From NCBI GenBank assembly GCA_963768415.1, contig CAVYHX010000023.1:30149-94148 (forward strand): a stretch of 64,000 nt of DNA, written 5' to 3'. The position numbers were made by a program, and so were the translations under genes. Below, in pieces: positions 1-11,852 of this stretch (positions are counted from its first letter, which is position 1; each line of letters begins with the position of its first letter). The notes under the pieces were generated by a model. It saw nothing but the letters and a program-made list of their open reading frames with translations, was not told the origin of the DNA and ran no database searches. The stretch comes from CAVYHX01 sp963768415. GTDB lineage: Bacteria > Pseudomonadota > Gammaproteobacteria > UBA9214.

Positions 1-90
1 GCTGATAGGCAAATCCGATTGTTCCAGAATCACACCCGACTCGTCCACAATCGTATAGATGAAGGTGACTACCTTGTTCTGGCCTATGAA
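1..90 (-). CDS. FKBP-type peptidyl-prolyl isomerase, N-terminal fragment
   Basis: Directly after the atpC stop, in the same reading frame, the minus strand reads FIGQNKVVTFIYTIVDES and then GVILEQSDLP. This resembles the first residues of SlyD/FkpB-type FKBP prolyl isomerases, which assist protein folding. The gene runs off the left edge, so no catalytic residues can be checked. There is no ATG, GTG or TTG in frame between the atpC stop and the conserved start; either a rare start codon (ATA) is used or one base is wrong, which would fit the many indels nearby. Family assignment rests on about 30 residues. Confidence 0.5.
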
Positions 91-99
91 TGTGCCCGG

Positions 100-522
100 T
101 CATTTCTTCTTTTCACGCAGCTTGCGTATAGCCGCCAACTGCGCCATGGACTGGGCCAGTTCAGCCTGTGCCTTTGCATAATCGATATCAGCGCTCTTGT
201 CGGAGAGCAGTTTCTCGGCGCGTTCCTTCGCCTCCAGGGCCTGCGCTTCATCAAGATTATCGGCGCGTATCGCCGTGTCAGCCAGAATCGTTATGACATG
301 CGGCTGAACCTCGAGCATGCCACCGGAAACGAAGAAAGACTGTTCTGCCTTGTCCTGATCCTGGACGCGCACCTCACCCGGCTTGAGGCGGGTCAGCATG
401 GGTGCGTGCCGGGGCGCGATACCGACTTCACCCATTTCCGCAGGCGCAAAGACCATCGTAGCCGTACCCGAGAAAATTTCGGATTCAGCGCTGACTATGT
501 CAACGTGCATTGTCATTGCCAT
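100..522 (-). CDS. atpC: F1 ATP synthase epsilon subunit
   Basis: Epsilon subunit of the F1 central stalk; it couples rotation to catalysis and can inhibit ATP hydrolysis. The 140-residue product has the usual N-terminal beta-sandwich (MHVDIVSAESEIFSG, then GEVGIAPRHAPMLT) and a charged two-helix C-terminal hairpin ending in lysines. Length is normal. Three in-frame ATGs lie within the first five codons, so the exact start is uncertain by up to four residues. It is the last gene of the atpIBEFHAGDC operon and lies 12 bases after atpD. The reading frame is intact. Confidence 0.96.
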   Translation of the reverse strand: MAMTMHVDIVSAESEIFSGTATMVFAPAEMGEVGIAPRHAPMLTRLKPGEVRVQDQDKAEQSFFVSGGMLEVQPHVITILADTAIRADNLDEAQALEAKERAEKLLSDKSADIDYAKAQAELAQSMAQLAAIRKLREKKK

Positions 523-534
523 TTTATTGATCCG

Positions 535-1912
535 TTACAGTGTTTTGGCTTTCTCGACTGCTTCTTCAATCCCGCCGACCATATAGAACGCCTGCTCGGG
601 CAGACTGTCGTAGTCGCCATTCACGATGCCCTTGAAGCCGGCAATGGTGTCCTTCAGTGACACGTACTTGCCGGCAGTGCCGGTAAATGTTTCGGCCACG
701 AAGAACGGCTGCGACAGGAAGCGCTGTATCTTGCGCGCCCGGCCCACCACCAGCTTGTCTTCTTCAGACAACTCGTCCATACCGAGGATGGCGATGATGT
801 CCTTGAGTTCCTTGTAACGTTGCAGGGTACCCTGCACGGAACGCGCCGTGTCGTAGTGATCCTGTCCCACGACCAGCGGGTCCAGCTGACGGCTGGTGGA
901 ATCCAGCGGGTCCACCGCCGGATAGATGCCCAGCTCGGCAATCTGGCGCGACAGCACCAGGGTGGCATCCAGGTGCGCGAAGGTGGTTGCCGGTGACGGG
1001 TCGGTGAGGTCGTCCGCCGGCACGTACACGGCCTGAATGGAGGTAATGGAACCCGTCTTGGTCGAGGTGATGCGTTCCTGCAAGACACCCATTTCCTCGG
1101 CCAGCGTCGGCTGGTAACCCACCGCGGACGGCATGCGTCCGAGCAGGGCCGATACCTCGGTCCCTGCCAGGGTATAGCGGTAAATATTATCGACGAAAAA
1201 CAGCACATCACGGCCTTCATCGCGGAAATACTCGGCCATCGTCAGGCCGGTCAGCGCAACACGCAGACGGTTACCCGGCGGCTCATTCATCTGACCGTAG
1301 ACCAGCGACACCTTGTCGATAACACCGCCTTCCGTCATTTCATGGTAGAAGTCGTTACCTTCACGGGTACGTTCACCTACACCGGCAAACACCGAGTAAC
1401 CGCTGTGTTCCACCGCAATATTGCGGATCAGTTCCATCAGGGTCACGGTCTTGCCCACACCGGCACCGCCGAACAGGCCGACCTTGCCGCCCTTGGCGAA
1501 TGGGCAAATCAGGTCAATCACCTTGATGCCGGTCTCCAGCAGCTCCACGCTGGCCGCCTGTTCCGCAAATGTTGGCGGTGCGCGGTGAATCGGCCAGCGC
1601 ACTTCCTCACCGATCGCACCGCGCGTCATCCACCGGCTCCCCGAGGACATCCATGATGCGCCCCAGCGTCTTGGTGCCCACCGGTACCGAAATCGGCGCA
1701 CCGGTATTGCTGGTCTCCAGGCCGCGGCGCAGACCATCGGTGGATCCCATTGCGATGGTACGGACGATGCCGTCACCGAGTTGCTGCTGCACTTCGAGGG
1801 TAATGTCTTCGCTGTCGATCTTCAGCGCATCGTATATCTTTGGCACGCTGTCGCGCGGAAACTCCACGTCGACTACTGCGCCGATAATTTCAATAATATT
1901 GCCAGCACTCAT
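535..1912 (-). CDS. atpD: F1 ATP synthase beta subunit (one frameshift)
   Basis: Catalytic beta subunit of F1. I start at the ATG giving MSAGNIIEIIGAVVDVEF, the family's usual N-terminus. The first frame runs to GRIMDVLGEPVDD, and the second resumes at GEEVRWPIHR and continues to the normal C-terminus, so a single-base indel lies near 1618-1626. The P-loop GGAGVGKTVTLME, the GVGERTREGND motif and the DELSEEDKL stretch are all present after the shift. Apart from the shift, length and content are complete. Because this is an essential gene in a complete operon, I read the shift as a sequence error, not inactivation. Confidence 0.95.
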
Positions 1913-2007
1913 GATGTTGTCCTCAAACAATCAGATTCCAGATAAAAGACAGAAGATACAAATAAATTGCATCACCTGTACCATGTGTCTTGTATCTCTA
2001 CCTGTAA

Positions 2008-2872
2008 CTAAACGGCTGCTGCACCGCTGACAATTTCCGAAATTTCCTGTGTGATCGCCGCCTGGCGTGCCTTGTTGTAGATCAGCTGCAATTCATCAAT
2101 CAGATCACCGGCGTTATCCGTCGCCGACTTCATGGCCACCATGCGCGCGGCCTGTTCACAGGCCGCATTTTCCACCACGCCCTGGTACACCAGTGACTCG
2201 ATGTATCGAATCATCAGTGCATCCATCACCGGCTTCGAATCCGGCTCGTAGATATAGTCCCAGTGCGTCTCCAGCTTTTTATCCGCCTCACCCTGTACCG
2301 GTATCAACTGCATCACCTGCGGCGCTTGCGTCATGGTATTTTCGAAACTGATTATGCGCCAGGTAGAGACGGTCTATCCTGCCTTCCTCATAGGTGTCCA
2401 GCATGACCTTCACCGTGCCGATCAACTCGACGATGGAGGGCGCATCGCCCAGGTGGGTGGCGGTGGATATCACATTGCCGCCGAGACGCTTGAAAAAGGC
2501 ATTGCTCTTGGTGCCGATCAGCGTCAGATCGATTTCCAGACCCTCCTTGTCCCACTGCTTCATCGCTGCAATCACCGACTTGAACAGATTGATATTCAGG
2601 CCGCCGCACAAGACCGCGATCGGTGGAAATAATAATCAGGCCGACGCGCTTTGGCATCGCGCTCCTCCAGATATGGATGATGATATTCCGGATGCGCATG
2701 CGCCAGATGCGAAATCACACCCTGGATCTTGTGTCGCATAGGGACGCGTGGCCATCATGCGATCCTGGGCCTTGCGCATCTTGCTCGCCGCGACCATTTC
2801 CATCGCCTTGGTGATCTTCTGCGTATTCTTGATGCTCGAGATCTTGGTGCGTATTTCCTTTCCGCCTGCCAT
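2008..2872 (-). CDS. atpG: F1 ATP synthase gamma subunit (about four frameshifts)
   Basis: Rotor shaft of F1. The N-terminus MAGGKEIRTKISSIKNTQKI and the C-terminal half (DELQLIYNKARQAAITQEIS) are unmistakable, but the protein is spread over three frames. Shifts fall near 2735, 2655, 2605 and 2335. Rejoining the segments gives a normal gamma subunit of about 287 residues, including the GLCGGLN segment. Four indels in one gene while all domains remain conserved points to base-calling errors rather than decay. It lies between atpA and atpD as usual. Confidence 0.9.
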
Positions 2873-3011
2873 TGCTTTATCCCGCTGTCCTGTTGCCTGT
2901 TGTCCGAATACAGACCGACGGGTCGTATTCAGGAAAAACGGCAGCTGATTGCCGGATTGCGATGTGCATTATCCGGGTAAATCCTGCAGTTGGTTTTTCT
3001 GTGTCCGGCAC

Positions 3012-4556
<1,545 letters not shown>

Positions 4557-4586
4557 AGTTGTTTACCTTGGAAATGAATACATTAA

Positions 4587-5123
4587 TCAGTGGCTCAAGG
4601 CGCTGCCCAGGCGTTCCAGCTTGCCGCGCACGGAACCGTCGATAACCAGGTCGCCTGCGCGGATGATTGCGCCACCGAGCAGGGCTGCATCTGTCGTGCA
4701 GGTCAACTCGATATCACGCTGCAGGCGTTTGCGCAGGCTTTCCACGATACGCGCCTGCTGTGTCTCGCTTGCGGGAAAGGCGGTCACCAGTTCGGCCTTG
4801 ATGACGCCCTCGGCCTCGCGGCGCCGGATTTCGTACAGCGTTGCAATTGCGGGTAACAATTCCAGGCGCCTGTTTTCCGCCAGCAAACGGACAAAATTCT
4901 CACCCTGTTCATCGAGGTGCCCGGCGCCAATCCCGGTAAACAGTCCGGCCAGCCGGGATTCGGTCAGGCGCGGATTGTTAATCAGTTCACTTACTGCCGG
5001 GTCGCCGGCAATCCGGGCCAGCAGTAACAGCATGTCCGACCAGTCCTTCAACTTGTGTTGCGCACTGGCCAGGTCAAAAACCGCCTGCGCATAGGGACGT
5101 GCAATAGTGATTGCTTCCGCCAT
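4587..5123 (-). CDS. atpH: F1 ATP synthase delta subunit
   Basis: Delta subunit, which links F1 to the peripheral stalk. The 178-residue product begins MAEAITIARPYAQAVFDLA, the typical opening, and ends with the conserved LTCTTDAALLGGAIIRAGD stretch used to contact the b subunits. It is intact and of normal length. Its start overlaps the atpF stop at 5123, indicating translational coupling inside the operon. Confidence 0.96.
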   Translation of the reverse strand: MAEAITIARPYAQAVFDLASAQHKLKDWSDMLLLLARIAGDPAVSELINNPRLTESRLAGLFTGIGAGHLDEQGENFVRLLAENRRLELLPAIATLYEIRRREAEGVIKAELVTAFPASETQQARIVESLRKRLQRDIELTCTTDAALLGGAIIRAGDLVIDGSVRGKLERLGSALSH

Positions 5124-5593
5124 CAGATTTCCGCCGCGAGTTTGTTCAGCAGTTCGTCATGCGTAGCGGTGTCCACTTCGCGCTCGAGCACCTTGCCCGC
5201 GCCTGCAAGCGCGATCGAAACCACCTGGCCGCGCAACTCTTCCTTGACCCGGTTGATCTCCTGGCTGATTTCAGCCTGTGCCGCCGTCAACTGGCGTTCC
5301 CCTTCGGTGCGCGCATCACCCTTGGCCGCTTCGATCATTTCCGAACCGCGCTTCTCGGCGCGGGTAATGATTGTTGCGGCCTGGTCCTTGGCTTTGCGCA
5401 ATATCTCGACAGAACGCTGTCCCGCCAGCTCCAGCTCATGCTTGCCGCGCTCGGCAGCAGCCAGACCGTCCGCGATCTTCTTTCTGCGTTCCTCCAGCGC
5501 CGCCATGACATGCGGCCAGATAAACTTCATGCAAAACCACACGAAGACAAAAAACGTAATCGTCTGCCCGATCAGGGTCGCGTTGAAATTCAT
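5123..5593 (-). CDS. atpF: F0 ATP synthase b subunit
   Basis: Peripheral-stalk subunit b. The 156-residue protein begins MNFNATLIGQTITFFVFVWF, a single N-terminal membrane helix. A long, highly charged helical stretch rich in Ala, Glu, Lys and Arg follows; it dimerises along F1. Length is standard. The stop overlaps the atpH start. A 50-base gap separates it from atpE. Confidence 0.96.
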   Translation of the reverse strand: MNFNATLIGQTITFFVFVWFCMKFIWPHVMAALEERRKKIADGLAAAERGKHELELAGQRSVEILRKAKDQAATIITRAEKRGSEMIEAAKGDARTEGERQLTAAQAEISQEINRVKEELRGQVVSIALAGAGKVLEREVDTATHDELLNKLAAEI

Positions 5594-5643
5594 GATTGCA
5601 CCTCGTATAAAAAATATTGAACTACTGGTTCAGGAGACCAGTG

Positions 5644-5877
5644 TTACGAGACCACCGCAAACATGATGTACATGGCCAGGCCAACCGCGATCATGGGGAC
5701 AGCGTCCACCAGACCCATGACGATAAAGAACTGGGTGCGCAGCATCGGGATCAATTCCGGCTGACGCGCCGCGCCTTCCAGGAAACGGCCACCGAGAATA
5801 CCGATACCGACTGCGGCGCCCAGCGCACCGAGACCCATCATCAGGCCGCCGGCGATATAGAGTAAAGAGTTTTCCAT
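5644..5877 (-). CDS. atpE: F0 ATP synthase c subunit
   Basis: Proton-translocating c-ring subunit of 77 residues with two membrane helices. Helix 1 has the packed glycine/alanine pattern GLGALGAAVGIGILGG, the loop is RQPEL, and helix 2 carries the ion-binding carboxylate Asp58 in FFIVMGLVDAVPM. I see no sodium-type signature, so protons are the likely coupling ion. The frame is intact. Confidence 0.97.
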   Translation of the reverse strand: MENSLLYIAGGLMMGLGALGAAVGIGILGGRFLEGAARQPELIPMLRTQFFIVMGLVDAVPMIAVGLAMYIMFAVVS

Positions 5878-5914
5878 GTTTCTCTCCTAGGTAAATGACT
5901 GTTCAAATATATAA

Positions 5915-6757
5915 TCAGTGATGTTCCGCTGACGCCATATCCAGGTAAACAATGGTCAGCGTCATGAATATGAATGCCTGCAGGGTAATGATCAGGATGT
6001 GGAAGATGGCCCAGCCCAGCTGCAACAAACCGCCGAAGGTGCCCAGTACGATGCCGCCGCCGTACATCAACGCGATCAGGATAAATATCATTTCACCGGC
6101 ATACATGTTGCCGAACAGTCGCAGTGACAGTGAGATCGGCTTGGCAATGAGGGTCACGCCCTCCAGCAGCAGGTTGATCGGGAACATCCACTTCGGGAAC
6201 GGCTGGAAGGCCAGCTCACTGAAAAAGCCGCCGACACCCTTCATCTTGAAGCTGTAGTAGAGCATCAGTACGAATACGGACAGGGACATGCTGAAGGTGA
6301 TGTTGGGGTCGGTCGATGAGACAATCTTCATATGCCCGACGCCCAGCAGCTGCGCTGTCCACGGAATCCAGTCAACCGGTATCAGATCCATGAGGTTCAT
6401 CAGAAAGATCCAGATGAACAGCGTCAGGGCCAGCGGCGCTACCAGCGGGTTTTTACCGCTGAAGGAGCCGCGCACGCTGTCATCGATGAACTCGATAATC
6501 CATTCGACAAAGTTCTGCCAGCCGCCGGGCACATCCGCCGTCGCGGATTTCGCGACGCTGCGAAACAACCCGAGAAACACCAGGCCGAGGCATACGGAAA
6601 ACAGCATGCTGTCGACATTGATGGCCCAGAAGCCCATTTCCTGGGCTTCCTGTGCACTGTGTGCGAAGCCCCAGTGACCGTCATGTGTCCGACCATAGGT
6701 CAGGTTGGTCAAGTGGTGCTTGATATATTCCGTCGATGTCAGGGTGTCGGCCGACAT
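5915..6757 (-). CDS. atpB: F0 ATP synthase a subunit
   Basis: Proton-channel a subunit, 280 residues, with several hydrophobic segments. The essential channel arginine is in SLRLFGNMYAGE (about residue 213), and the C-terminal helix contains the family's LQAFIFMTLTIVYL stretch. The N-terminal region (HHLTNLTYGRTHDGHWGF) is typical of gammaproteobacterial subunits. The frame is intact. It starts 5 bases after the atpI stop. Confidence 0.96.
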   Translation of the reverse strand: MSADTLTSTEYIKHHLTNLTYGRTHDGHWGFAHSAQEAQEMGFWAINVDSMLFSVCLGLVFLGLFRSVAKSATADVPGGWQNFVEWIIEFIDDSVRGSFSGKNPLVAPLALTLFIWIFLMNLMDLIPVDWIPWTAQLLGVGHMKIVSSTDPNITFSMSLSVFVLMLYYSFKMKGVGGFFSELAFQPFPKWMFPINLLLEGVTLIAKPISLSLRLFGNMYAGEMIFILIALMYGGGIVLGTFGGLLQLGWAIFHILIITLQAFIFMTLTIVYLDMASAEHH

Positions 6758-6762
6758 GGCAA

Positions 6763-7131
6763 CTAATCAGTCCTGTTCGTTGTGTTTGCAAAAAGGGCCA
6801 GCTGGCCCGCGATAAATCCAGTCAAAAGTGCCAGTGCGTCCAGGTGCAATACGGCCATACCCAGCGCGAACATCACCACCACGGCAATCAGTCGTTCCAG
6901 GGCGCTGCGGTACAACACCCGCAGGCTCTCACCGGCGCTCAGTGCGCGCCCGCTGCCGGCACGCTGCTGCCGCCACACCAGTAGCAGTGCATTGATTACC
7001 GCGACCGCACCACCAAACCACACCGATGCTGCCTGGAAGCTGCCGGCACGCACGAGAAAGACAATCGAGGTAGCGCCAACCAGCAGCAACTGGAACCCAA
7101 GCAGCTTGCGTGTACCACTCGCCAGGTGCAC
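6763..7131 (-). CDS. atpI: ATP synthase accessory protein I
   Basis: Small membrane protein (122 residues) encoded first in the atp operon. It has four hydrophobic segments, as in AtpI, a non-essential factor linked to c-ring assembly. Identification rests on size, topology and its position immediately before atpB. About 150 bases of non-coding sequence separate it from parB; the operon promoter is presumably there, but I see no clear promoter motif. Confidence 0.85.
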   Translation of the reverse strand: MHLASGTRKLLGFQLLLVGATSIVFLVRAGSFQAASVWFGGAVAVINALLLVWRQQRAGSGRALSAGESLRVLYRSALERLIAVVVMFALGMAVLHLDALALLTGFIAGQLALFANTTNRTD

Positions 7132-7285
7132 TTTTCAGTCTTAAACTCAGTAAGTTACCAGGAGTCAGCCGGGTTGCCAGCAGACTGTCGAGCCGCTATG
7201 AGCAAGTTTGGTTATGACCCCGAGGCAGCCGAGGATTATAAGGAGCCAGACCACGGAGGGTCAATAAAATAAGGCAGGTCGGTCG

Positions 7286-8216
7286 TCAGCGGATATGCTC
7301 GAGGATCCCGTCCAGCTCATCGTGACTGTTGATAGCTGATCTCCAGCTTGCCCCGGCCAGCCCGGCCCGGCCGGATCCGGACGCTGGCGCCCAGCTTGTC
7401 GGACAGCTCGGACTCCAGGCGCCGAATATCCGGATTCTTCTGGACCGGTGGCGGAGGAGTGCTCCGTGGTTGCTGCATTTGCTTCACCAGCTGCTCCGTG
7501 GCCCGAACCGTCAAACCTCTGGCGGCAACCTTGCGGGCCAGCCTCGACCTGCCGGGTGCCACTCAGCGCCAGCAGCGCACGCGCATGCCCCATCTCCAGC
7601 TCGCCGACGCTCAACCATCCCCTTGACGACATCATCCAGGTCCAGCAGCCGCAACAGGTTGGAGACCGCGGCACGCGAGCGGCCGACCGCCTCGGCGGCC
7701 TGTTCATGGGTCAATTCGAATTCACTGATCAGGCGCTGCAGCGCGCGTGCCTCTTCCAGTGGATTCAGGTTCTCGCGCTGGATGTTCTCGATCAGGGCAA
7801 TGGCGATCGCCGCGCGGTCTTCCACTTCGCGAATGACCGCCGGGATCTCGTGCAGGCCGGCCAGTTGTGCCGCGCGCCAGCGGCGCTCGCCGGCAATAAT
7901 CTCGTAGCGACCGGCTTCGATGGTACGCACCACAATGGGTTGCACCACACCCTGTGCACTGATGGAGTCTGCCAGGTCCTGCAGGGATTCCTGGTGCATG
8001 TCGATGCGCGGCTGGTATTTGCCGCGTTGAATAATATCGACCGGCAGCTTGCACAATGCACCGTCAGCCACCGGCGCGCGGCCGGCAGCGCCGGAAACCG
8101 GTACCGCCTTGAGTGCCGGTGCACCGGCCGGGTTGCCAGTCCTGCGGTTCCGGACGCGCCGCCTGTCCCAGCAGTGCTTCCAGTCCACGCCCCAATCCGC
8201 GTTTTTTAGCTGCCAT
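7286..8216 (-). CDS. parB: Chromosome partitioning protein ParB (about four frameshifts)
   Basis: CTP-dependent DNA clamp that loads at parS and spreads near the origin. The start MAAKKRGLGRGLEALLG is classic. The N-terminal domain contains GERRWRAAQLAG, ENIQRENLNPLEEA and the helix-turn-helix ELTHEQAAEAVGRSRAAVSN. The C-terminal dimerisation part ends NSHDELDGILEHIR then TGA at 7286-7288. The frame changes near 8140, 7610, 7540 and 7325. All domains are recognisable, so the indels look like sequence errors. It is paired with parA (28 bases upstream), and two parS-like sites lie in recF. Confidence 0.9.
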
Positions 8217-8244
8217 AATAATTACCGTCGTCAGGTACCAGGAA

Positions 8245-9081
8245 TCACAGGGCAGTGAGTCGTGATACGGGTTTGTCCGCGGTTGCGGCATCCGTTGCTT
8301 CGTGATTAACCGTTTCCGCAGCATGCCGCCGCAGGTATTCACCGGCCAGCGCCAGATAGGCGGTCGCCCCGCGCGAGCTGCTGTCATAGCGCAGGACCGG
8401 CAGTCCGTGACTCGGTGCCTCGGCCAGGCGTACGTTACGCGGGATGATGGTGCGATAGACCTTGTCGCCAAAATGTTCCTGCAACTGCAGCGAAACATCG
8501 TTCGCCAGGTTGTTGCGGGTGTCGAACATGGTCCGCAACAACCCCTCTATTTCCAGCTCGGGATTGATGGCCACACGCACCTGTTCCACGGTCTCGAGTA
8601 ATGCCGATAATCCTTCCAGGGCATAATATTCGCACTGTATCGGAATCATCACTCCATGGGCTGCCGCCAGTGCATTGATAGTCAGCATACTCAGGGACGG
8701 CGGACAATCGATAACAATCAGGTCATAGTCGTTCTGCACATAGGCCAGTGCCGACCGCAGCCGGCGTTCCCGGTCGTCGCGTGTCAGCAGCTCCACCTCC
8801 GCTGCCGTCAGATCACTGTTGCCGGGCAGCAGGTCGTAGCCGGCATCCGCCGCATAGATGATGATGTCGCGTATGTCACTGTGACCGAGCAGTAAATCGT
8901 AACCGGTCTTGATTACCTCGTGCTTGTTGCAGCCGCTGCCCATGGTGGCATTTCCCTGGGCATCAAGATCAATCAGCAGTACCCGCCGTCCGGTCTCCGA
9001 AATGGATGCGGCGAAGTTAACGCTGGTCGTGGTCTTGCCGACCCCGCCCTTTTGATTGGTGACCGCGATGATCCGTCCCAT
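8245..9081 (-). CDS. parA: Chromosome partitioning ATPase ParA/Soj
   Basis: Deviant Walker-type ATPase that drives origin segregation with ParB. The protein starts MGRIIAVTNQKGGVGKTTTS; the KGGVGKTT P-loop with its signature lysine is at the N-terminus, and the Walker B-type DYDLIVIDCPPSLSMLT lies mid-protein. Length 278 is slightly above the usual 255-265 because of a polar C-terminal tail (HEATDAATADKPVSRL). It starts 3 bases after the rsmG stop, so rsmG-parA-parB are probably co-transcribed. Confidence 0.96.
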   Translation of the reverse strand: MGRIIAVTNQKGGVGKTTTSVNFAASISETGRRVLLIDLDAQGNATMGSGCNKHEVIKTGYDLLLGHSDIRDIIIYAADAGYDLLPGNSDLTAAEVELLTRDDRERRLRSALAYVQNDYDLIVIDCPPSLSMLTINALAAAHGVMIPIQCEYYALEGLSALLETVEQVRVAINPELEIEGLLRTMFDTRNNLANDVSLQLQEHFGDKVYRTIIPRNVRLAEAPSHGLPVLRYDSSSRGATAYLALAGEYLRRHAAETVNHEATDAATADKPVSRLTAL

Positions 9082-9084
9082 GAC

Positions 9085-9774
9085 TCAGTGCGCTCTCTGC
9101 CGTGCCGCCAGCATGCTCACCAGATGCCGCTCGGCATCCAGACCCGGAACTTTCAGGGAAACCACTTCTTCAATGATGTCCTTGTCATCGAGACACTCGA
9201 TTTCAGTCATGGGATAAACACCCTTCATTGCCAGCAGGCGTCCCGTGTCACTGCACAAATGCGCCGCATGCCGGTGAAAATCGTGCAGGTCGGAAAAGGC
9301 GCGGCACACGATGGTGTCGAAACGCACATCCGGCTTGAAATCCTCGATGCGCGCGTTTTCCAGCGTCACGTTGTCCAGTTCCAGAATACCCAGTGTCTGC
9401 TGCACGAAACGCAGCTTTTTGCTGCTGCTGTCCAGGAGTACGAATTCCCGTTCCGGACAGGCAATAGCCAGGGGGATGCCCGGCAAACCGGCGCCGGTGC
9501 CGATATCCAGGATACGGTGGCCGGTCAGGCTGGGCAGGATCGACAGGCTGTCGAGGATGTGGCGTGTAATGATGTCTCCGGGTTTGCGTACCGATGTCAG
9601 GTTATAGACACGATTCCAGTTCATCAGTTCGGTGACGTATTCCAGCAGCAGGTGATCATCGCCCAGCAGTTCTTCCAGTCCGAGCTCACTCAGGCCCCGC
9701 TCCAGCAACAACGCCGGATCCTGTACTTCGTTGTTATGCCCCTTGCGGTTGCGATTATAAAGTCCGGTATGCAT
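9085..9774 (-). CDS. rsmG: 16S rRNA guanine-527 N7-methyltransferase
   Basis: SAM-dependent methyltransferase (GidB) that modifies G527 of 16S rRNA. The SAM-binding motif is ILDIGTGAGLPGIPLAI, with VLLDSSSKKLRFVQQ following, and the upstream motif MNWNRVYNLTS is characteristic. Length 229 is slightly long; the first 15 or so residues (MHTGLYNRNRKGHNN) are not family-typical, so a later start is possible. It lies between mnmG and parA, the standard gidA-gidB-parA-parB order. Confidence 0.95.
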   Translation of the reverse strand: MHTGLYNRNRKGHNNEVQDPALLLERGLSELGLEELLGDDHLLLEYVTELMNWNRVYNLTSVRKPGDIITRHILDSLSILPSLTGHRILDIGTGAGLPGIPLAIACPEREFVLLDSSSKKLRFVQQTLGILELDNVTLENARIEDFKPDVRFDTIVCRAFSDLHDFHRHAAHLCSDTGRLLAMKGVYPMTEIECLDDKDIIEEVVSLKVPGLDAERHLVSMLAARQRAH

Positions 9775-9801
9775 GGCCTGTCGTATTCAGATGATAAGGA
9801 T

Positions 9802-11695
9802 CTAGGCGATTTTGCGTGCTACCTTGTGCTTTTTCAGATAAATCAGCAACAATGAGACCGCTGCCGGCGTCATACCTGGAATCCGCGCGGCCTGACCGAG
9901 CGTCTGTGGCCGGACCGCTTGCAACTTCTCGCAAACTTCATTGGAAAGCCCCTGCACCGCATTGTAATCGAAATCCAGCGCCAATGTTTGCTCTTCATGG
10001 CGCAGGCGCCGTGCGATCTCCGCCTGCTGTCGATCGACATAACCGGTATATTTGGCCTGGATTTCAACCTGCTCCGCGACAACCCCATCCTCGACGCCGG
10101 GCCCCAGGCCGTCTATGACCATCAAGTCCCGGTAGCCCAGACCCGGTCGGCGCAATAACTCCGCTACCGGCTGTGCGCGTGTCAGTGGCTTCTCAAGCTG
10201 CGCGGACACGAGCCACCCCTGCCGGTGTCGCGGGGTGCACCAGCAAGGACTTCAGGCGTTGCTGCTCGATTTCAAGCGCCGCGCGTTTGGTGTTGAACAA
10301 CTGCCAGCGGCGTGCGCTGATCAGCCCCAGTTCCTGCCCGGTCGGGGTCAGGCGCAGATCGGCATTATCCTGGCGCAGCAGCAGCCGGTATTCAGCCCGG
10401 CTGGTGAACATGCGGTAGGGCTCGCTGGTGCCACAGGTCACCAGGTCATCGATCAGGACACCGATATACGCCTCATCCCGGCGCGGTGTCCACGGCGCCT
10501 CGCCCCGGGACCGGCGTGCGGCATTCAGGCCGGCGATCAGCCCCTGGGCGGCGGCCTCTTCATAACCGGTCGTGCCATTTATCTGGCCGGCAAAAAACAG
10601 CCCCTCGAGTTCCTTGGTCTCCAGTGAGTGCCTGAGATCGCGTGGATCGAAGTAGTCGTATTCGATGGCGTAACCCGGACGCGTAATATGCGCCTGTTCC
10701 AGGCCCTCGATGGAGCGCACCAGGGCCTCCTGCACCGCGTAGGGCAGGCTGGTGGAGATCCCGTTGGGATAGACCTCGCAGGTATCCAGGCCTTCCGGCT
10801 CCAGAAAAATCTGGTGCGCCGTCTTGTCGGCAAAGCGCACCACCTTGTCCTCGATTGACGGGCAATAGCGCGGACCGGTGCCTTCGATGGCGCCGCTGTA
10901 TATAGGTGAATCCGCCAGACCCGCATGAATGATGGCGTGGGTCCGCTCATTGGTATGGGTAATGTGGCAGGGAACCTGGCGCGGATGATCCGCCAGCGTA
11001 CCGAGATAGGACATCACCGGCCGCGGCTCGTCTCCCGGCTGGGCCTGGAGCTGCTCGAAATCTATGCTGCGGCCGTCGATACGCGGCGGAGTGCCCGTCT
11101 TCAGGCGCGCCACCCGCAGCGGCAATTCGCGCAGACGCGCGGCCAGTGCATTCGACGCCGGATCACCCGCGCGGCCACCGGCATAATTTGTGCGGCCGAT
11201 ATGGATGCGTCCACCCAGAAAAGTGCCCACAGTCAACACCACCGCCGGCGCCAGGAAACGCGTTCCGGTTGCGGTAACGACACCGGTCACACGTGTGCCA
11301 TCGACTTGCAGATCGGTGATTGTCTGCTGGAACAGTTGCAGACCCGGCTGGTTTTCCAGTGCCCGGCGTATGTACTGCCGGTATAACACCCGGTCGGCCT
11401 GGGCGCGCGTTGCGCGTACCGCCGGACCCTTGCTGGCATTCAGAACCCTGAACTGGATACCGGCATGGTCGGTCGCTTTGCCCATGAGGCCACCCAGGGC
11501 GTCGATTTCCTTGACCAGGTGACTCTTGCCGATCCCGCCGATGGCCGGGTTACAGCTCATCTGGCCGAGCGTGTCCAGTTGCTGGGTCAGTAACAATGTG
11601 CGCGCGCCGGAACGGGCGGCTGCCAGCGCCGCTTCGGTCCCGGCATGGCCACCGCCGACGATAATGACGTCATAATGGGTCGTGCTCACTGTCAC
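9802..11695 (-). CDS. mnmG: tRNA U34 carboxymethylaminomethyl synthase subunit MnmG (one frameshift)
   Basis: FAD enzyme that, with MnmE, installs the cmnm5 group at tRNA wobble uridine. The N-terminal FAD site is VIIVGGGHAGTEAALAAAR, and the family signature GQMSCNPAIGGIGKSHLVKE follows. The long first frame ends near 10200 and the remaining 130 residues (LGYRDLMVIDGLGPG up to the C-terminus) continue in another frame, so one indel lies near 10205. Reconstructed length is about 630, as expected. It forms a functional pair with mnmE at 13646. Confidence 0.95.
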
Positions 11696-11852
11696 AACGC
11701 TCGCTCGTTTATAAAAAAGTAATCGCTGATTTTACGCTGGTGCAGGAAAGCGGGGCAATCAGTCATCAATCCTGTTTTATCGTAACCGCAACCAATCCCT
11801 TCCTGTGCATGTGTTAACATGCCGCCGTTTATTCATGTTCAAGGTGGATTTG

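Noticed and set aside
9802..10209. Separate gene for the MnmG C-terminal domain
   Set aside because: It continues the MnmG alignment without gap after a one-base shift, and MnmG is normally a single chain.
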